In this document: one piece after another, positions 1 through 8,395 of the stretch
Layout: each line of letters starts with the position of its first letter
Position numbering within the stretch: the stretch's first letter is position 1
Assembly: GCA_964454015.1 (NCBI GenBank)
Contig: CAYVQF010000010.1
Coordinates: forward strand, 1 to 64,000
DNA length: 64,000 nt
DNA from: CAYVQF01 sp964454015
Lineage (GTDB): Bacteria; Myxococcota_A; Bradymonadia; UBA4248
Reading direction: 5' to 3'
Made by a program: the position numbers and the translations under genes
The notes under the pieces: model-generated
Databases searched by the model: none
What the model was told of the DNA's origin: nothing
Seen by the model: the letters and a program-made list of their open reading frames with translations, nothing else

Positions 1-65
1 CAATAATTCACAACGAGCAAGCCCCATGCCGGCTTTGGTCGTGGATTGTGGGCTGGGTGACCCGG

Positions 66-94
66 TTGCGCGTAACGCACAGCGAGAATATAGT
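66..94 (+). promoter_or_regulatory. sigma70-type promoter for the J-protein/Hsp70 operon
   Basis: A TTGCGC -35 box (66-71) and a TATAGT -10 box (89-94) are separated by exactly 17 bases. The -10 box lies about 40 bases before the start chosen for the J-domain gene. The -35 box sits in a small dyad (TGCG...CGCA). The ten bases at 64-73 recur exactly at 24984-24993, upstream of the large lipoprotein gene, so a shared regulator is possible. Confidence 0.6.
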
Positions 95-134
95 GCTAAG
101 GCATCTTTGATGCGGGATGGATGAAGGGAGCACA

Positions 135-1268
135 ATGACAGGGCAATTCGATCTGTTGACGGAAACACCAACAGGCATAGCGACGATGGCCGAAAACCCG
201 TCCTTCGAGGGCGTCGAGATGCAACCCGATGACTGGTTGCTCCTCGCTCTCATCGATGGCAAAGCAACCATAAAAGAGGTCTTTGACACCTCGCCCCTGA
301 GCAAAGAGGCCACGCAGAACACCCTGTGGAAGCTGCAACGAGGCGGCATCGTCCGCCTCCCCGAGCCACCCAAAGACGCGGCTGAAACCGTCGCCAACAA
401 AGCGGTCCGCCTCCCACCCATCCCCAAAACGTGGCCCCAGCCCTATGCTGAGTTCACCTTCACCCCACGCGCAGACGTCGACATCGATCCCGCCTTCCAG
501 AAAGCCGTCGCCTACTTCCACGAGCACCTCGACCAAGTCAATTACTACCAGCTCTTGGACCTGAACCTCAACGCCTCCCCGGCGCTCATCAAAGCCAGCT
601 ACTTCAATTTGTCCAAGTTCTTTCACCCCGACCGCTTCTTTCGCAGAAATATCGGGCCTTTCGCACCCGTCATCGGGGAAATCTTCAAGTGGCTCAACGA
701 CGCCTACAGGACCCTCAGCAACACCCAGCGGCGCCAGGCCTATGATATCGCGCTTAGCTCCGCCACCCCGTGCCCTATTCCACAAAAAAAGTCCGCCTCC
801 CTTCACAGCCCCAGCCCCAACACCTCGCCGCCAACACCAGCGCCAGCCCCACCCGAGCCTCCGCCACAACAGCCCCCGAGCACACCCAAAGTGAGACCTC
901 TCGCCGAAGTCCTCGGACAGGCCAAACTGGCAGAACGTAAGGGAGATTTCCGCATCGCCGCTGACGCCTTTCTCGAGGCGCTACAACAACGAAAGAGCCC
1001 TGACCTCATGAACAGGGCCGCAGAGTGCCTCATCAAGCTGCGCCAGGAGCTCGACCTGGCCGAACGCTTGTCCAAAGAGGCCCTCGAAATCGAGCCGAAC
1101 AATGCCCGCTTCTGGGTCGCCTGGGCTTACCTCGTCGAACAACGTGGAGCGCTGGCCGAAGCTGAGCAAGCTTACGCCAAAGCGGTCGCGTTGGATCCCA
1201 ACCACAGCGGCGCCCGCAGCAGGCTCGCCGCAGTTCAGGCCAAAGCCCGTGCCAATAACGAGACCTAA
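135..1268 (+). CDS. DnaJ-domain/TPR co-chaperone-like protein
   Basis: A 377-residue protein that probably delivers clients to the Hsp70 encoded next. An N-terminal module (about residues 25-75) resembles the winged-helix-like end found in DUF4388/PatA-type deltaproteobacterial proteins, ending GGIVRLPEP. A J domain follows (about 137-205) with the obligatory HPD triad at 164-166 in FFHPDRFF. After a Pro-rich linker come two or three TPR-like repeats (about 255-370). The ATG at 135 is preferred over 117 because AAGGGAG lies 5 bases upstream. The gene ends 26 bases before the Hsp70 start, so the two are probably cotranscribed. The J domain is clear; the client and the role of the N-terminal module are unknown. 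Confidence 0.85.
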   Translation: MTGQFDLLTETPTGIATMAENPSFEGVEMQPDDWLLLALIDGKATIKEVFDTSPLSKEATQNTLWKLQRGGIVRLPEPPKDAAETVANKAVRLPPIPKTWPQPYAEFTFTPRADVDIDPAFQKAVAYFHEHLDQVNYYQLLDLNLNASPALIKASYFNLSKFFHPDRFFRRNIGPFAPVIGEIFKWLNDAYRTLSNTQRRQAYDIALSSATPCPIPQKKSASLHSPSPNTSPPTPAPAPPEPPPQQPPSTPKVRPLAEVLGQAKLAERKGDFRIAADAFLEALQQRKSPDLMNRAAECLIKLRQELDLAERLSKEALEIEPNNARFWVAWAYLVEQRGALAEAEQAYAKAVALDPNHSGARSRLAAVQAKARANNET

Positions 1269-1294
1269 CCACATCATGAATAGAGGGAGAGACG

Positions 1295-3127
1295 ATGGGT
1301 GAGCCCAGCATCGTCATTGGTATCGACCTTGGTACCACCAATTCTTGTGTCGCCATCTTAGACGCCACGGGACCCAAGGTCGTCCCCAACAAAGGGGGCT
1401 ATAAGACGACCCCGTCCATCGTCGCCATCACCGAGTCCGGCAAAAGACTCGTCGGTCAGATGGCGAAACGACAAGCCATCACCAACGCCAAAAACACCGT
1501 CTTTGGTGCCAAAAGGCTCATCGGACGTTCTTGGGGCTCCCCCCAGGTCATCCATTGCATGGAGACTTGCCCCTACCCCATTGTCGAAGGGCCCCACAAC
1601 GACGTCCGCATCGTCATTCGCGAAAAAGCCTATTCGCTGCCCGAAATCTCGTCCATGATCCTCACCGAGATGAAGCTCGTCGCCGAAGATTATTCCGGAC
1701 AGAGCATCTCTCAGGCAGTGATCACCGTACCCGCCTACTTCAACGACGGACAACGACAAGCCACCAAAGACGCCGGGCGCATCGCCGGACTCGACGTCCT
1801 GCGAATCATCAACGAACCTACCGCCGCTGCCCTCGCCTACGGCTACGGAAGAGACATCAACTCTTCGGTAGCCGTCTACGATCTCGGCGGCGGCACCTTC
1901 GATATCTCCGTCCTCAACATCGCCAGCGGTGTCTTTGACGTCATCTCCACCGCAGGGGACACCTTCCTCGGTGGCGAAGATTTCGACGCCCGCATCATCG
2001 AGTGGCTCGCCTACCAATTCGCCGAAGTCCACGCCATTGACCTGCGCAGCAACGAAATGGCCCTCCAGCGCCTCAAAGACGCCGCAGAAAAAGCCAAATG
2101 CGACCTCTCCAGCGCCAGCAAAGTCGAGATCAATCTACCCTTCATCTGGACCACCGAGAGCGGAGAAGCGCTCCATTTGCAGACCGAGCTCACCCGAGAA
2201 GTACTTGAAGAACTGGTCATCGACCTCGTGGAGCGGACCGTCCGGATCTGTGAAGTGACCCTCGCCGACGCTGGCCTCGCGCCAAACCAAGTCGGTGATG
2301 TCGTCCTCGTTGGCGGCATGACCCGCATGCCCATGGTCCAACGCATGGTACAGGAGTACTTCGGCCTCCAGCCCTCTAAAAATGTGCACCCCGACGAGGC
2401 CGTCGCCATCGGAGCTGCCATTCAAGGCGCTGCCCTGGTCGAAGGAAACGACGACGTCCTCCTGCTGGATGTCACCCCCCTCGACCTCGGCATCGCCGTT
2501 CACGGAGGGGGATTCAACACCATCATCGCCAAAAACACGACCATACCCGCGCGAGAGTCGCGCGTCTTCACCACCTCACGTGACCGCCAAACCTCCATCA
2601 AAGTCGTCGTCCTCCAAGGGGAGAGCGCCAAAGCCAGCGAAAACGAAACCCTCGGTGAATTCACTTTCACCGGCATCAGACCAGCCCCAGCCGGGGAGGT
2701 CGATCTGGAAATCATCTTCGAAATCTCTGCCGATGGCATCGTCCAGGTCTCAGCCATTGACCTCGAGACCGGCAAAGAGCAGTCCATCGCCGTGACCGCC
2801 TCCTCGTCGCTCACGGACGACGAAATCAAACAAATGATGGCTGAACACCAAGACTACCTCCAAGACATCTCCCGCGACGATGAGATGGAGGAAGCACGCA
2901 TTCAACTCGGAAGAACCCTCAGAGACGTCGAAAAACTCATGCCTCAAGTCGAAGTCGCCATGGGAGGCTCCTCGCTGGGCCACAACGCCATCGATAAGGC
3001 ACGGGTGGCCATCGAAGATGCCAGAAGCTGCATCGATGGACCAAACCTGAACGCCATCAAATCAGCGACAGACACACTCAGACGTACCCTGGCCGTCTTC
3101 AAAGGCATCGCTGAGAGGATACAATAG
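1295..3127 (+). CDS. Hsp70 (DnaK-family) chaperone paralogue
   Basis: A 610-residue Hsp70. The N-terminal ATPase domain opens with the phosphate-1 motif GIDLGTTNSCVA and contains VPAYFNDGQRQATKDAG, NEPTAAALAYG and the phosphate-2 motif YDLGGGTFDIS. The substrate domain begins near the linker-like DVLLLDVTPLDLG, and a shortened helical lid follows. It lacks the acidic C-terminal tail of housekeeping DnaK and is somewhat short (E. coli DnaK has 638 residues). GAGGGAGAG precedes the ATG. It sits between a J/TPR protein and an uncharacterised protein rather than beside grpE, so I infer a specialised paralogue with a dedicated J partner, not the main heat-shock DnaK. Confidence 0.92.
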   Translation: MGEPSIVIGIDLGTTNSCVAILDATGPKVVPNKGGYKTTPSIVAITESGKRLVGQMAKRQAITNAKNTVFGAKRLIGRSWGSPQVIHCMETCPYPIVEGPHNDVRIVIREKAYSLPEISSMILTEMKLVAEDYSGQSISQAVITVPAYFNDGQRQATKDAGRIAGLDVLRIINEPTAAALAYGYGRDINSSVAVYDLGGGTFDISVLNIASGVFDVISTAGDTFLGGEDFDARIIEWLAYQFAEVHAIDLRSNEMALQRLKDAAEKAKCDLSSASKVEINLPFIWTTESGEALHLQTELTREVLEELVIDLVERTVRICEVTLADAGLAPNQVGDVVLVGGMTRMPMVQRMVQEYFGLQPSKNVHPDEAVAIGAAIQGAALVEGNDDVLLLDVTPLDLGIAVHGGGFNTIIAKNTTIPARESRVFTTSRDRQTSIKVVVLQGESAKASENETLGEFTFTGIRPAPAGEVDLEIIFEISADGIVQVSAIDLETGKEQSIAVTASSSLTDDEIKQMMAEHQDYLQDISRDDEMEEARIQLGRTLRDVEKLMPQVEVAMGGSSLGHNAIDKARVAIEDARSCIDGPNLNAIKSATDTLRRTLAVFKGIAERIQ

Positions 3128-3158
3128 CACCCCATCCTTCACGAGCGGATGCCCACCC

Positions 3159-4853
3159 ATGAATACCCAATTCAACCGCAACCTGCCTGAAGAAATCGCT
3201 GACGGTATCCGCCTCTACCAAGCTGGTGAAAAAATCGCTGCCTTGGCCCAATGGAAAGCTCTGGCCATCCGCGATGACGTCATCGGCCTCATGGCACAAC
3301 GCTGCGTTGACCTCATCTCCGACGCCAGCCGAGCCGAGGTCGATTTCCCGGCTGAACTGGGCCCACTACTCAAATCGTCGGTCTCGGCCGTTTTCGACAA
3401 CCCGCTCGACCAAAACATTGAAAACGGCCTCGGCCAAGAACTCTGGGCCGACTTCGACCTCGCCTCCTATGATGACCTCAGCCTCAGCGCCAACGCCAAA
3501 GTCATCAGCGCCAAAGCACCTCGAGACGACATCCGGCAAGATGGCCTCCACGCCAACAGCGCCGCCACCCAAGCGCCAGCGCCCCGCGCGCCCAGCGCCG
3601 CTACCCAAGCTTCACCACTCGATCACTTCTTTGATGTCTCCGCAGCGGAGAATGACCTCGCCTGCGAAAACCACCCCGCAGACGACAGCCCTGATGGACC
3701 CGACGCCAGCCTCTTCGACGACTTCTTCGCCTCACCCCAAGGCAACTCGAGCCAAAACGACGAACGCGACGCCCCCCCTACCCAAAGGCATGCGGCGCTG
3801 CCGGAAATGGCTGAACCTCGGCAGCCCAACCAAGGCGCACACACCCCCGGCGCGGAACACCTCGACGATCCCTTTGGCGATTTCGAATGGGATCTAGATG
3901 ACAACATCGAGCAGAGACAGGCCGAGCTGCCCCACAACCTGGCACCAGTTCAGCCCATCACCTCTGCCCAAACCGTGGCCACCCAACAAGCAACACCTGC
4001 TTTTCACCGCCAGCCAACGACCAGCACCAAAAGAACGCCCCTCGCCGGCTTGACCCCCGTCCCTACCAGCAACCCTGCGCGTGACGCCGAACAGAGAAAG
4101 TCTCGGGATCGCGTCCCAACGCTCACCGCACCCGAACAAGGCATCTTCAAGCCAACCTCCTTCGAGGACCTCGCAGAGGAGGCCAAGAGCAGCGTCACCA
4201 AACGAGCTGACACCGCACAGCGCTTTGAACAACCCTCTAACCCCTGGCAGCTCGATAGCCCCTTCCCCAATTCGCAACCCAACCCCAAAGCAGACCACCA
4301 GGCCATCAGCCCCCCGACGCCCGCCGGCATACCCATGCTGCGCCCCAGCAACGATCTCTCGCCCGAGCCCCCGCCTGAAAAAGTCGCCCAAGACTTCCCC
4401 CGGACGACCACGCCACAACGACTCATCTCCCCGCCACAGCGTCCGCGCTTGCAGGAAGCACCCGCCGTCGCCACTCCGCCCCTCCTCGCTGAGTGCATGC
4501 GACTCGCCGAAAAAGGACAGATCGTCGCCGCCTACATCATGGCCCAGGAGATTCAAGCACAACACCCCGGCCGCAAGGAGCTCGACCCCGTCGTCGCCGA
4601 CCTCTACGAGAGAGCCCTCATCGTCGCCGTCGAGCTCATCAAGCCCCTCGAGCGGACCCCACGCTTGCTCATGCCCGTGCAGAGAATACTCTCCCAACGC
4701 GGTATCGATCACCGCGCCGGTTACCTCCTCAGCCAACTCGACGGATTCACTCCCATTGAGTTTCTCATTGATCTCGGCGCCATGCCACGGGCCGAAGCAG
4801 CCCTCGTGTTGCTGACCCTCTCCCATCGGGGCATTGTCGACCTCAGTGAATGA
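3159..4853 (+). CDS. uncharacterised protein with disordered centre and winged-helix-like C-terminus
   Basis: A 564-residue protein with no family I can name. Residues 1-90 look helical. Roughly 100-440 is low-complexity sequence rich in Pro, Ala, Gln, Thr and Asp and is probably disordered. The last 120 residues are helical and end in a module (EFLIDLGAMPRAEAALVLL, then RGIVDLSE) like the N-terminal module of the J protein two genes upstream. The gene starts 31 bases after the Hsp70 stop and overlaps coaE by four bases (ATGA), which fits one operon. It may be a client or adaptor of this J/Hsp70 pair, but that rests on position and the shared module only. Confidence 0.75.
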   Translation: MNTQFNRNLPEEIADGIRLYQAGEKIAALAQWKALAIRDDVIGLMAQRCVDLISDASRAEVDFPAELGPLLKSSVSAVFDNPLDQNIENGLGQELWADFDLASYDDLSLSANAKVISAKAPRDDIRQDGLHANSAATQAPAPRAPSAATQASPLDHFFDVSAAENDLACENHPADDSPDGPDASLFDDFFASPQGNSSQNDERDAPPTQRHAALPEMAEPRQPNQGAHTPGAEHLDDPFGDFEWDLDDNIEQRQAELPHNLAPVQPITSAQTVATQQATPAFHRQPTTSTKRTPLAGLTPVPTSNPARDAEQRKSRDRVPTLTAPEQGIFKPTSFEDLAEEAKSSVTKRADTAQRFEQPSNPWQLDSPFPNSQPNPKADHQAISPPTPAGIPMLRPSNDLSPEPPPEKVAQDFPRTTTPQRLISPPQRPRLQEAPAVATPPLLAECMRLAEKGQIVAAYIMAQEIQAQHPGRKELDPVVADLYERALIVAVELIKPLERTPRLLMPVQRILSQRGIDHRAGYLLSQLDGFTPIEFLIDLGAMPRAEAALVLLTLSHRGIVDLSE

Positions 4854-5497
4854 ATAACAACGAAGTGACCACGCTCTGGTTCGGCCTCACAGGGGGCATC
4901 GCCTCCGGTAAGTCCACGGTCGCGCAATGCTTGGCCACCTGCGGTGCCGACATCATCGATGCGGATCAACTCGCCAGAGAGGTCGTTCAGCCTGGCTCGA
5001 CCACCCTCGAAAAAGTCCACAGCCACTTCGGTGATTCCATCATCACCCCGCAGGGCTTCTTGGATCGCCAGCGCCTGGCTCAGATCGTGTTCGAACGACC
5101 CCAGGCGCGGGCACAGCTCAACGCCATCATCCACCCTGCCATCGCCGACGCCGCACGCAGAAAGAGAAAGGAAGCACAACGTCAGGGACGACCCTTTGTC
5201 ATTTATGAAGCCGCCCTCATCGTTGAAAACCAACTCTACCGTGAGATGGATGGGCTCGTCGTAGTCATCACCCAACCTGAGCTGCAACTACAACGCCTCT
5301 GTGCCCGCAATGGACTCAGCGAGCAAGATGCACGCGCGCGCATCCAAGCACAGTGCACCAACCAAGAACGCCTAGCCCACGCGACCTGGGTCATTGACAA
5401 CAGCGGCACCCTCGCCGAATGCCACCAACAGTGCCGCGTCGTTTTCACCGACATGCAACGACGGCTTCGCCAGCGGCACGAGACAGGCGCACCCTAA
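4850..5497 (+). CDS. coaE: dephospho-CoA kinase
   Basis: CoaE phosphorylates the ribose 3'-OH of dephospho-CoA, the last step of cytoplasmic coenzyme A synthesis. The 215-residue protein has the P-loop GLTGGIASGKST at its N-terminus, followed by IDADQLAREVV and the CoA-binding-region pattern LNAIIHPAI. Length fits the family (about 200). The ATG overlaps the upstream stop as ATGA, implying translational coupling. In many bacteria coaE neighbours yacG; here yacG lies 50 kb away next to lon. Confidence 0.93.
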   Translation: MNNNEVTTLWFGLTGGIASGKSTVAQCLATCGADIIDADQLAREVVQPGSTTLEKVHSHFGDSIITPQGFLDRQRLAQIVFERPQARAQLNAIIHPAIADAARRKRKEAQRQGRPFVIYEAALIVENQLYREMDGLVVVITQPELQLQRLCARNGLSEQDARARIQAQCTNQERLAHATWVIDNSGTLAECHQQCRVVFTDMQRRLRQRHETGAP

Positions 5498-5502
5498 CCC
5501 TG

Positions 5503-7269
5503 CTATTTGCCGCGAGACTTCTTCGACCCAGGACGCACCCGGCCACTGCTCCCCTTGCCTTTGGCATCACGCGTGGCCGGTGCCGCCGGTGCCGCCGCCG
5601 GCGACGAGGAAGTACCCGACGATGAGGACGTCGACTCCACTGCAGCCGGCGCTGGCGGCGCTGAAGCGGGGCTCCCGCGCTCAGCGGAGCTCCGCCCGCT
5701 CGTGCGGGTCGATACCGGCGCCGGCGTCGATGGTCGCACGGACTCACTCGGCGGCGCCGCGCTCCGGCTAGGCCGGGTGCTCGTGCGACTCGAGTCCACT
5801 AGCGGCGTGCGCTTCGTCTCTCGGCCAGTGTTGGCACTGGGCACCGGGTCGACACTGCGAACGGGTGCTGTGTGCACCTTGACGGGCGTCGGCGCAGGCG
5901 TCGTCCCAGTGCTGCGCGAAGGCGCCGGGCTCGCCTTCGCCGCAGGCACCACACGAGGCGACGCTTGGCGTGTCCCCACCGGACTCCCGACCTCCGCGGG
6001 CGTCGCACTGGGCGCCCTCCGAGCAGGCGCAGCGACACCACCCTCGCGTCCCGCACTGGGAATAGACTGCGACCCGTTCCTGATCCGCGACCCGTCATCT
6101 TGTCCAGCAGCAGGCACGTGACGCGCTGGCACCTTGGGCTCGAGCGCATTGGGATCCAGCGTCTCACGCAGGCGGATCTCTCGCCGACCTCGCGTGTCAC
6201 CATCATCATCCCCTCCAGGCACCGAGGCCGCCGCCCCACCACGCGCCGGCACATCTGAACCCTTGACTGGCGTCCGCATCTGTATACTTCCGGCGCGTCT
6301 CGGGCCGCGTTCGCGTTCTGCCGCGACAGCCGGCACCAAGTTCCCGCGCTCCACCGCCGGCGCACCCGCGGCACTATCACCCAACGGCCCTGTGCCCGCC
6401 TTGACCTCCCCTCTCGTTGGCGGCGTCCGCCCAATCTCACCACCGCCAATACCCTCGACTTTGCCAACAGCCATGCCACCACTGGGTCGATGGCCACCGC
6501 CCCCCGTGCCGGGGGCATCGGAGGTCGCACCGCCCGGACCAGCACCAGCGGGACCACGGTTACCATCACCGGCCGACGTCGGACCACCTCCACCCCCTGC
6601 CGGCGCTGGCGCACCCGCATGGACCGCACCACCACCACCGGGATTGCCTGCCTGCACCGGACCAGCACCTCCGTCGCCATGACCTCCCGGCCGCTGCGCC
6701 CGCACCGGGCCATCCCGATAAGCCGATGCGCCGTGGCGATGCACCATGCGTCGCGGCGGATGGTGCCTATAGTAGGTACCCAAATAATAACGCTCCCGCC
6801 GTGAATCATAATAACGGTCATAGGGACCACTGTAATAGTAGTAGTTGTAGGAATAGTCGTAGGTGTAATAAGAACCATAGGGAGAAAAGTGATGATGGTG
6901 ATAACCATCTATATAGCACCAGTGACCGTGAGTTCCTACAGGGTGAGAACCGTAGTAATCATACAAATCAAAATGAACGCGATCGACGTAATAAATCGGA
7001 TCACCCACAAAAACCAAGTAACCATCGACCTCTACATAAAAGTCATAGGTCTCCGGCTCATAATTGTGTGCATGCGGCCCCTCGATGTCGCACCAATCAG
7101 CGTGCCCATCCAGACTGTGGACCGGGTGCGAGCCCTGATAGAACACTCGGTAAGTCTCAGGGACTACATAATGTGGCTGACTCGTCGAGAAACACCCCCC
7201 CAAGGACGAAAGGGCCAACGCCAAAAGCGCCAACCCCAACCATTTCATAACCTTGTTTCTTTCTCGCAT
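5503..7269 (-). CDS. His/Tyr-rich lipoprotein with duplicated GSHPV...WC motif
   Basis: A 588-residue predicted lipoprotein. The ATG at 7269 follows GGAGG at ideal spacing. A basic start, a hydrophobic core and the lipobox LGGC put the lipidated Cys at residue 26. The mature N-terminus holds two copies of a unit reading GSHPV, then G-H-x(0-2)-WC, then I-x-G-x-H-x-H and a final Pro (about residues 46-72 and 107-130). These are followed by a Tyr/His-rich stretch. The last 400 residues are low-complexity Gly/Pro/Ala/Arg sequence with no visible domain. Conserved His and Cys suggest metal binding, but no enzyme family was recognised. It faces coaE convergently with five bases between stops. Confidence 0.75.
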   Translation of the reverse strand: MRERNKVMKWLGLALLALALSSLGGCFSTSQPHYVVPETYRVFYQGSHPVHSLDGHADWCDIEGPHAHNYEPETYDFYVEVDGYLVFVGDPIYYVDRVHFDLYDYYGSHPVGTHGHWCYIDGYHHHHFSPYGSYYTYDYSYNYYYYSGPYDRYYDSRRERYYLGTYYRHHPPRRMVHRHGASAYRDGPVRAQRPGGHGDGGAGPVQAGNPGGGGAVHAGAPAPAGGGGGPTSAGDGNRGPAGAGPGGATSDAPGTGGGGHRPSGGMAVGKVEGIGGGEIGRTPPTRGEVKAGTGPLGDSAAGAPAVERGNLVPAVAAERERGPRRAGSIQMRTPVKGSDVPARGGAAASVPGGDDDGDTRGRREIRLRETLDPNALEPKVPARHVPAAGQDDGSRIRNGSQSIPSAGREGGVAAPARRAPSATPAEVGSPVGTRQASPRVVPAAKASPAPSRSTGTTPAPTPVKVHTAPVRSVDPVPSANTGRETKRTPLVDSSRTSTRPSRSAAPPSESVRPSTPAPVSTRTSGRSSAERGSPASAPPAPAAVESTSSSSGTSSSPAAAPAAPATRDAKGKGSSGRVRPGSKKSRGK

Positions 7270-7326
7270 GTCCGCTGTCCTCCACCCTGACGCCATCCAT
7301 CAGGCCATGGCCCGTCCCGACTAACA

Positions 7327-7355
7327 ATTACCATGCCAGAAAGACCGCCCATCAA
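7327..7355 (-). promoter_or_regulatory. weak candidate promoter for the His-rich lipoprotein
   Basis: Read on the minus strand, TTGATG (7350-7355) and GGTAAT (7327-7332) are separated by 17 bases, 58 bases before the start codon. The -10 match is poor, so this is tentative. Confidence 0.3.
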
Positions 7356-7480
7356 TCACGCACCATCGCACCTCACAACGCCCCAATGGCGCTCACACTG
7401 TGGCACAATTCGCTACGCCTTGCTAAGTTCCCCCCACGGATGGCGCTGCGCTGTCTCTCTGCAAAGACGAATCATCCCCC

Positions 7481-8395
7481 ATGCCTCCCGCTTCCCCTCC
7501 TAAGATCCGGCATTGCCTCGCGTCTCACCCTGCGGTGCGCATCGCCGTTCTGGCCCTTGTTTGTTTCCTCCTCATCCACGCCTCGGGGCTCGCCCTCGCC
7601 TCGCCACTGCCAGATCCAACGCCCCTCTCCGCCCTCATGCTCCGCCTCCTTGGGGCCGGCCTGCTCCTTCAAGCCCTGCTCGTCCTCCTCCAACGTTGGT
7701 CCTCACAGCCGTGGCAGCTCCGCGCCGCTTGGCTCCTAGGCCTAAGCGCCGGCGCCTCCCTCCTGCTCGGCTTCGTCCATCATGCAGCTTATCCCCCACC
7801 CACCACCTTGACACTCGAGAGTGGGCCCCCAGAGAGCGCGGCGCTCTTCACCCACCACCGCCTGGGCACAGCCCCTGTCGCCGAACATCTGGCCTACACC
7901 CTTCGCGTCCAAAACCACGACGTGTGGCCGCTCCAACTCCAAATCACCGATTCACTTGGGAAGACCACCTTGGCCACCCCACCCGCCCAGCTCATCGCAC
8001 TGCCAGATGCCACCCTCGTCCGTCTCCGCGCCGTGCTCCCGCACGCTGGGCGTCCACGCATCCAGCGCTCTCCCACCGACGCTGATCCCAGGCTCGATCT
8101 GCGTCTCGGTGATGAGCTCCCTAGCCCGCGAGGAGCTGCGCGAATCATCGCCCTGAAGTGGCAGAGCGCCCAAATAGCACTGCTCGATGAACACGGCCTG
8201 CGCTGGCATCCCGCACCGGAAAGCCAACACGAAGCCCCCCCCTTCACCTTCTCTAGCGCCCATCTCTTTCACTTCGAGCGAACCCAAGTACAGAGCGCCC
8301 CCTGGCTGTGGGCGTCCCTGCTCCTCTCGGTGCTCTCGGGCATCTTCGGCATCTTCGGCCGCCGCATGCCAGCCGCTGCCAAGGCCCGCCCATGA
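7481..8395 (+). CDS. membrane protein with N-terminal TM segments and an extracytoplasmic domain
   Basis: A 304-residue protein of unknown function. Three hydrophobic segments lie in the first 105 residues (for example IAVLALVCFLLIHASGLAL). A soluble domain of about 150 residues follows, then a last TM helix near the C-terminus (WLWASLLLSVLSGIFGIFG) and a short basic tail. This layout loosely recalls ResB-type cytochrome c maturation proteins, but I see no diagnostic motif. It overlaps the next membrane-protein gene as ATGA, so the two products probably work together. Confidence 0.7.
   Translation: MPPASPPKIRHCLASHPAVRIAVLALVCFLLIHASGLALASPLPDPTPLSALMLRLLGAGLLLQALLVLLQRWSSQPWQLRAAWLLGLSAGASLLLGFVHHAAYPPPTTLTLESGPPESAALFTHHRLGTAPVAEHLAYTLRVQNHDVWPLQLQITDSLGKTTLATPPAQLIALPDATLVRLRAVLPHAGRPRIQRSPTDADPRLDLRLGDELPSPRGAARIIALKWQSAQIALLDEHGLRWHPAPESQHEAPPFTFSSAHLFHFERTQVQSAPWLWASLLLSVLSGIFGIFGRRMPAAAKARP

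Noticed and set aside
7395..7435. sigma54-type promoter (TGGCAC...TTGC)
   Set aside because: TGGCAC is present but the next TTGC is several bases too far for the required GG-N10-GC spacing.
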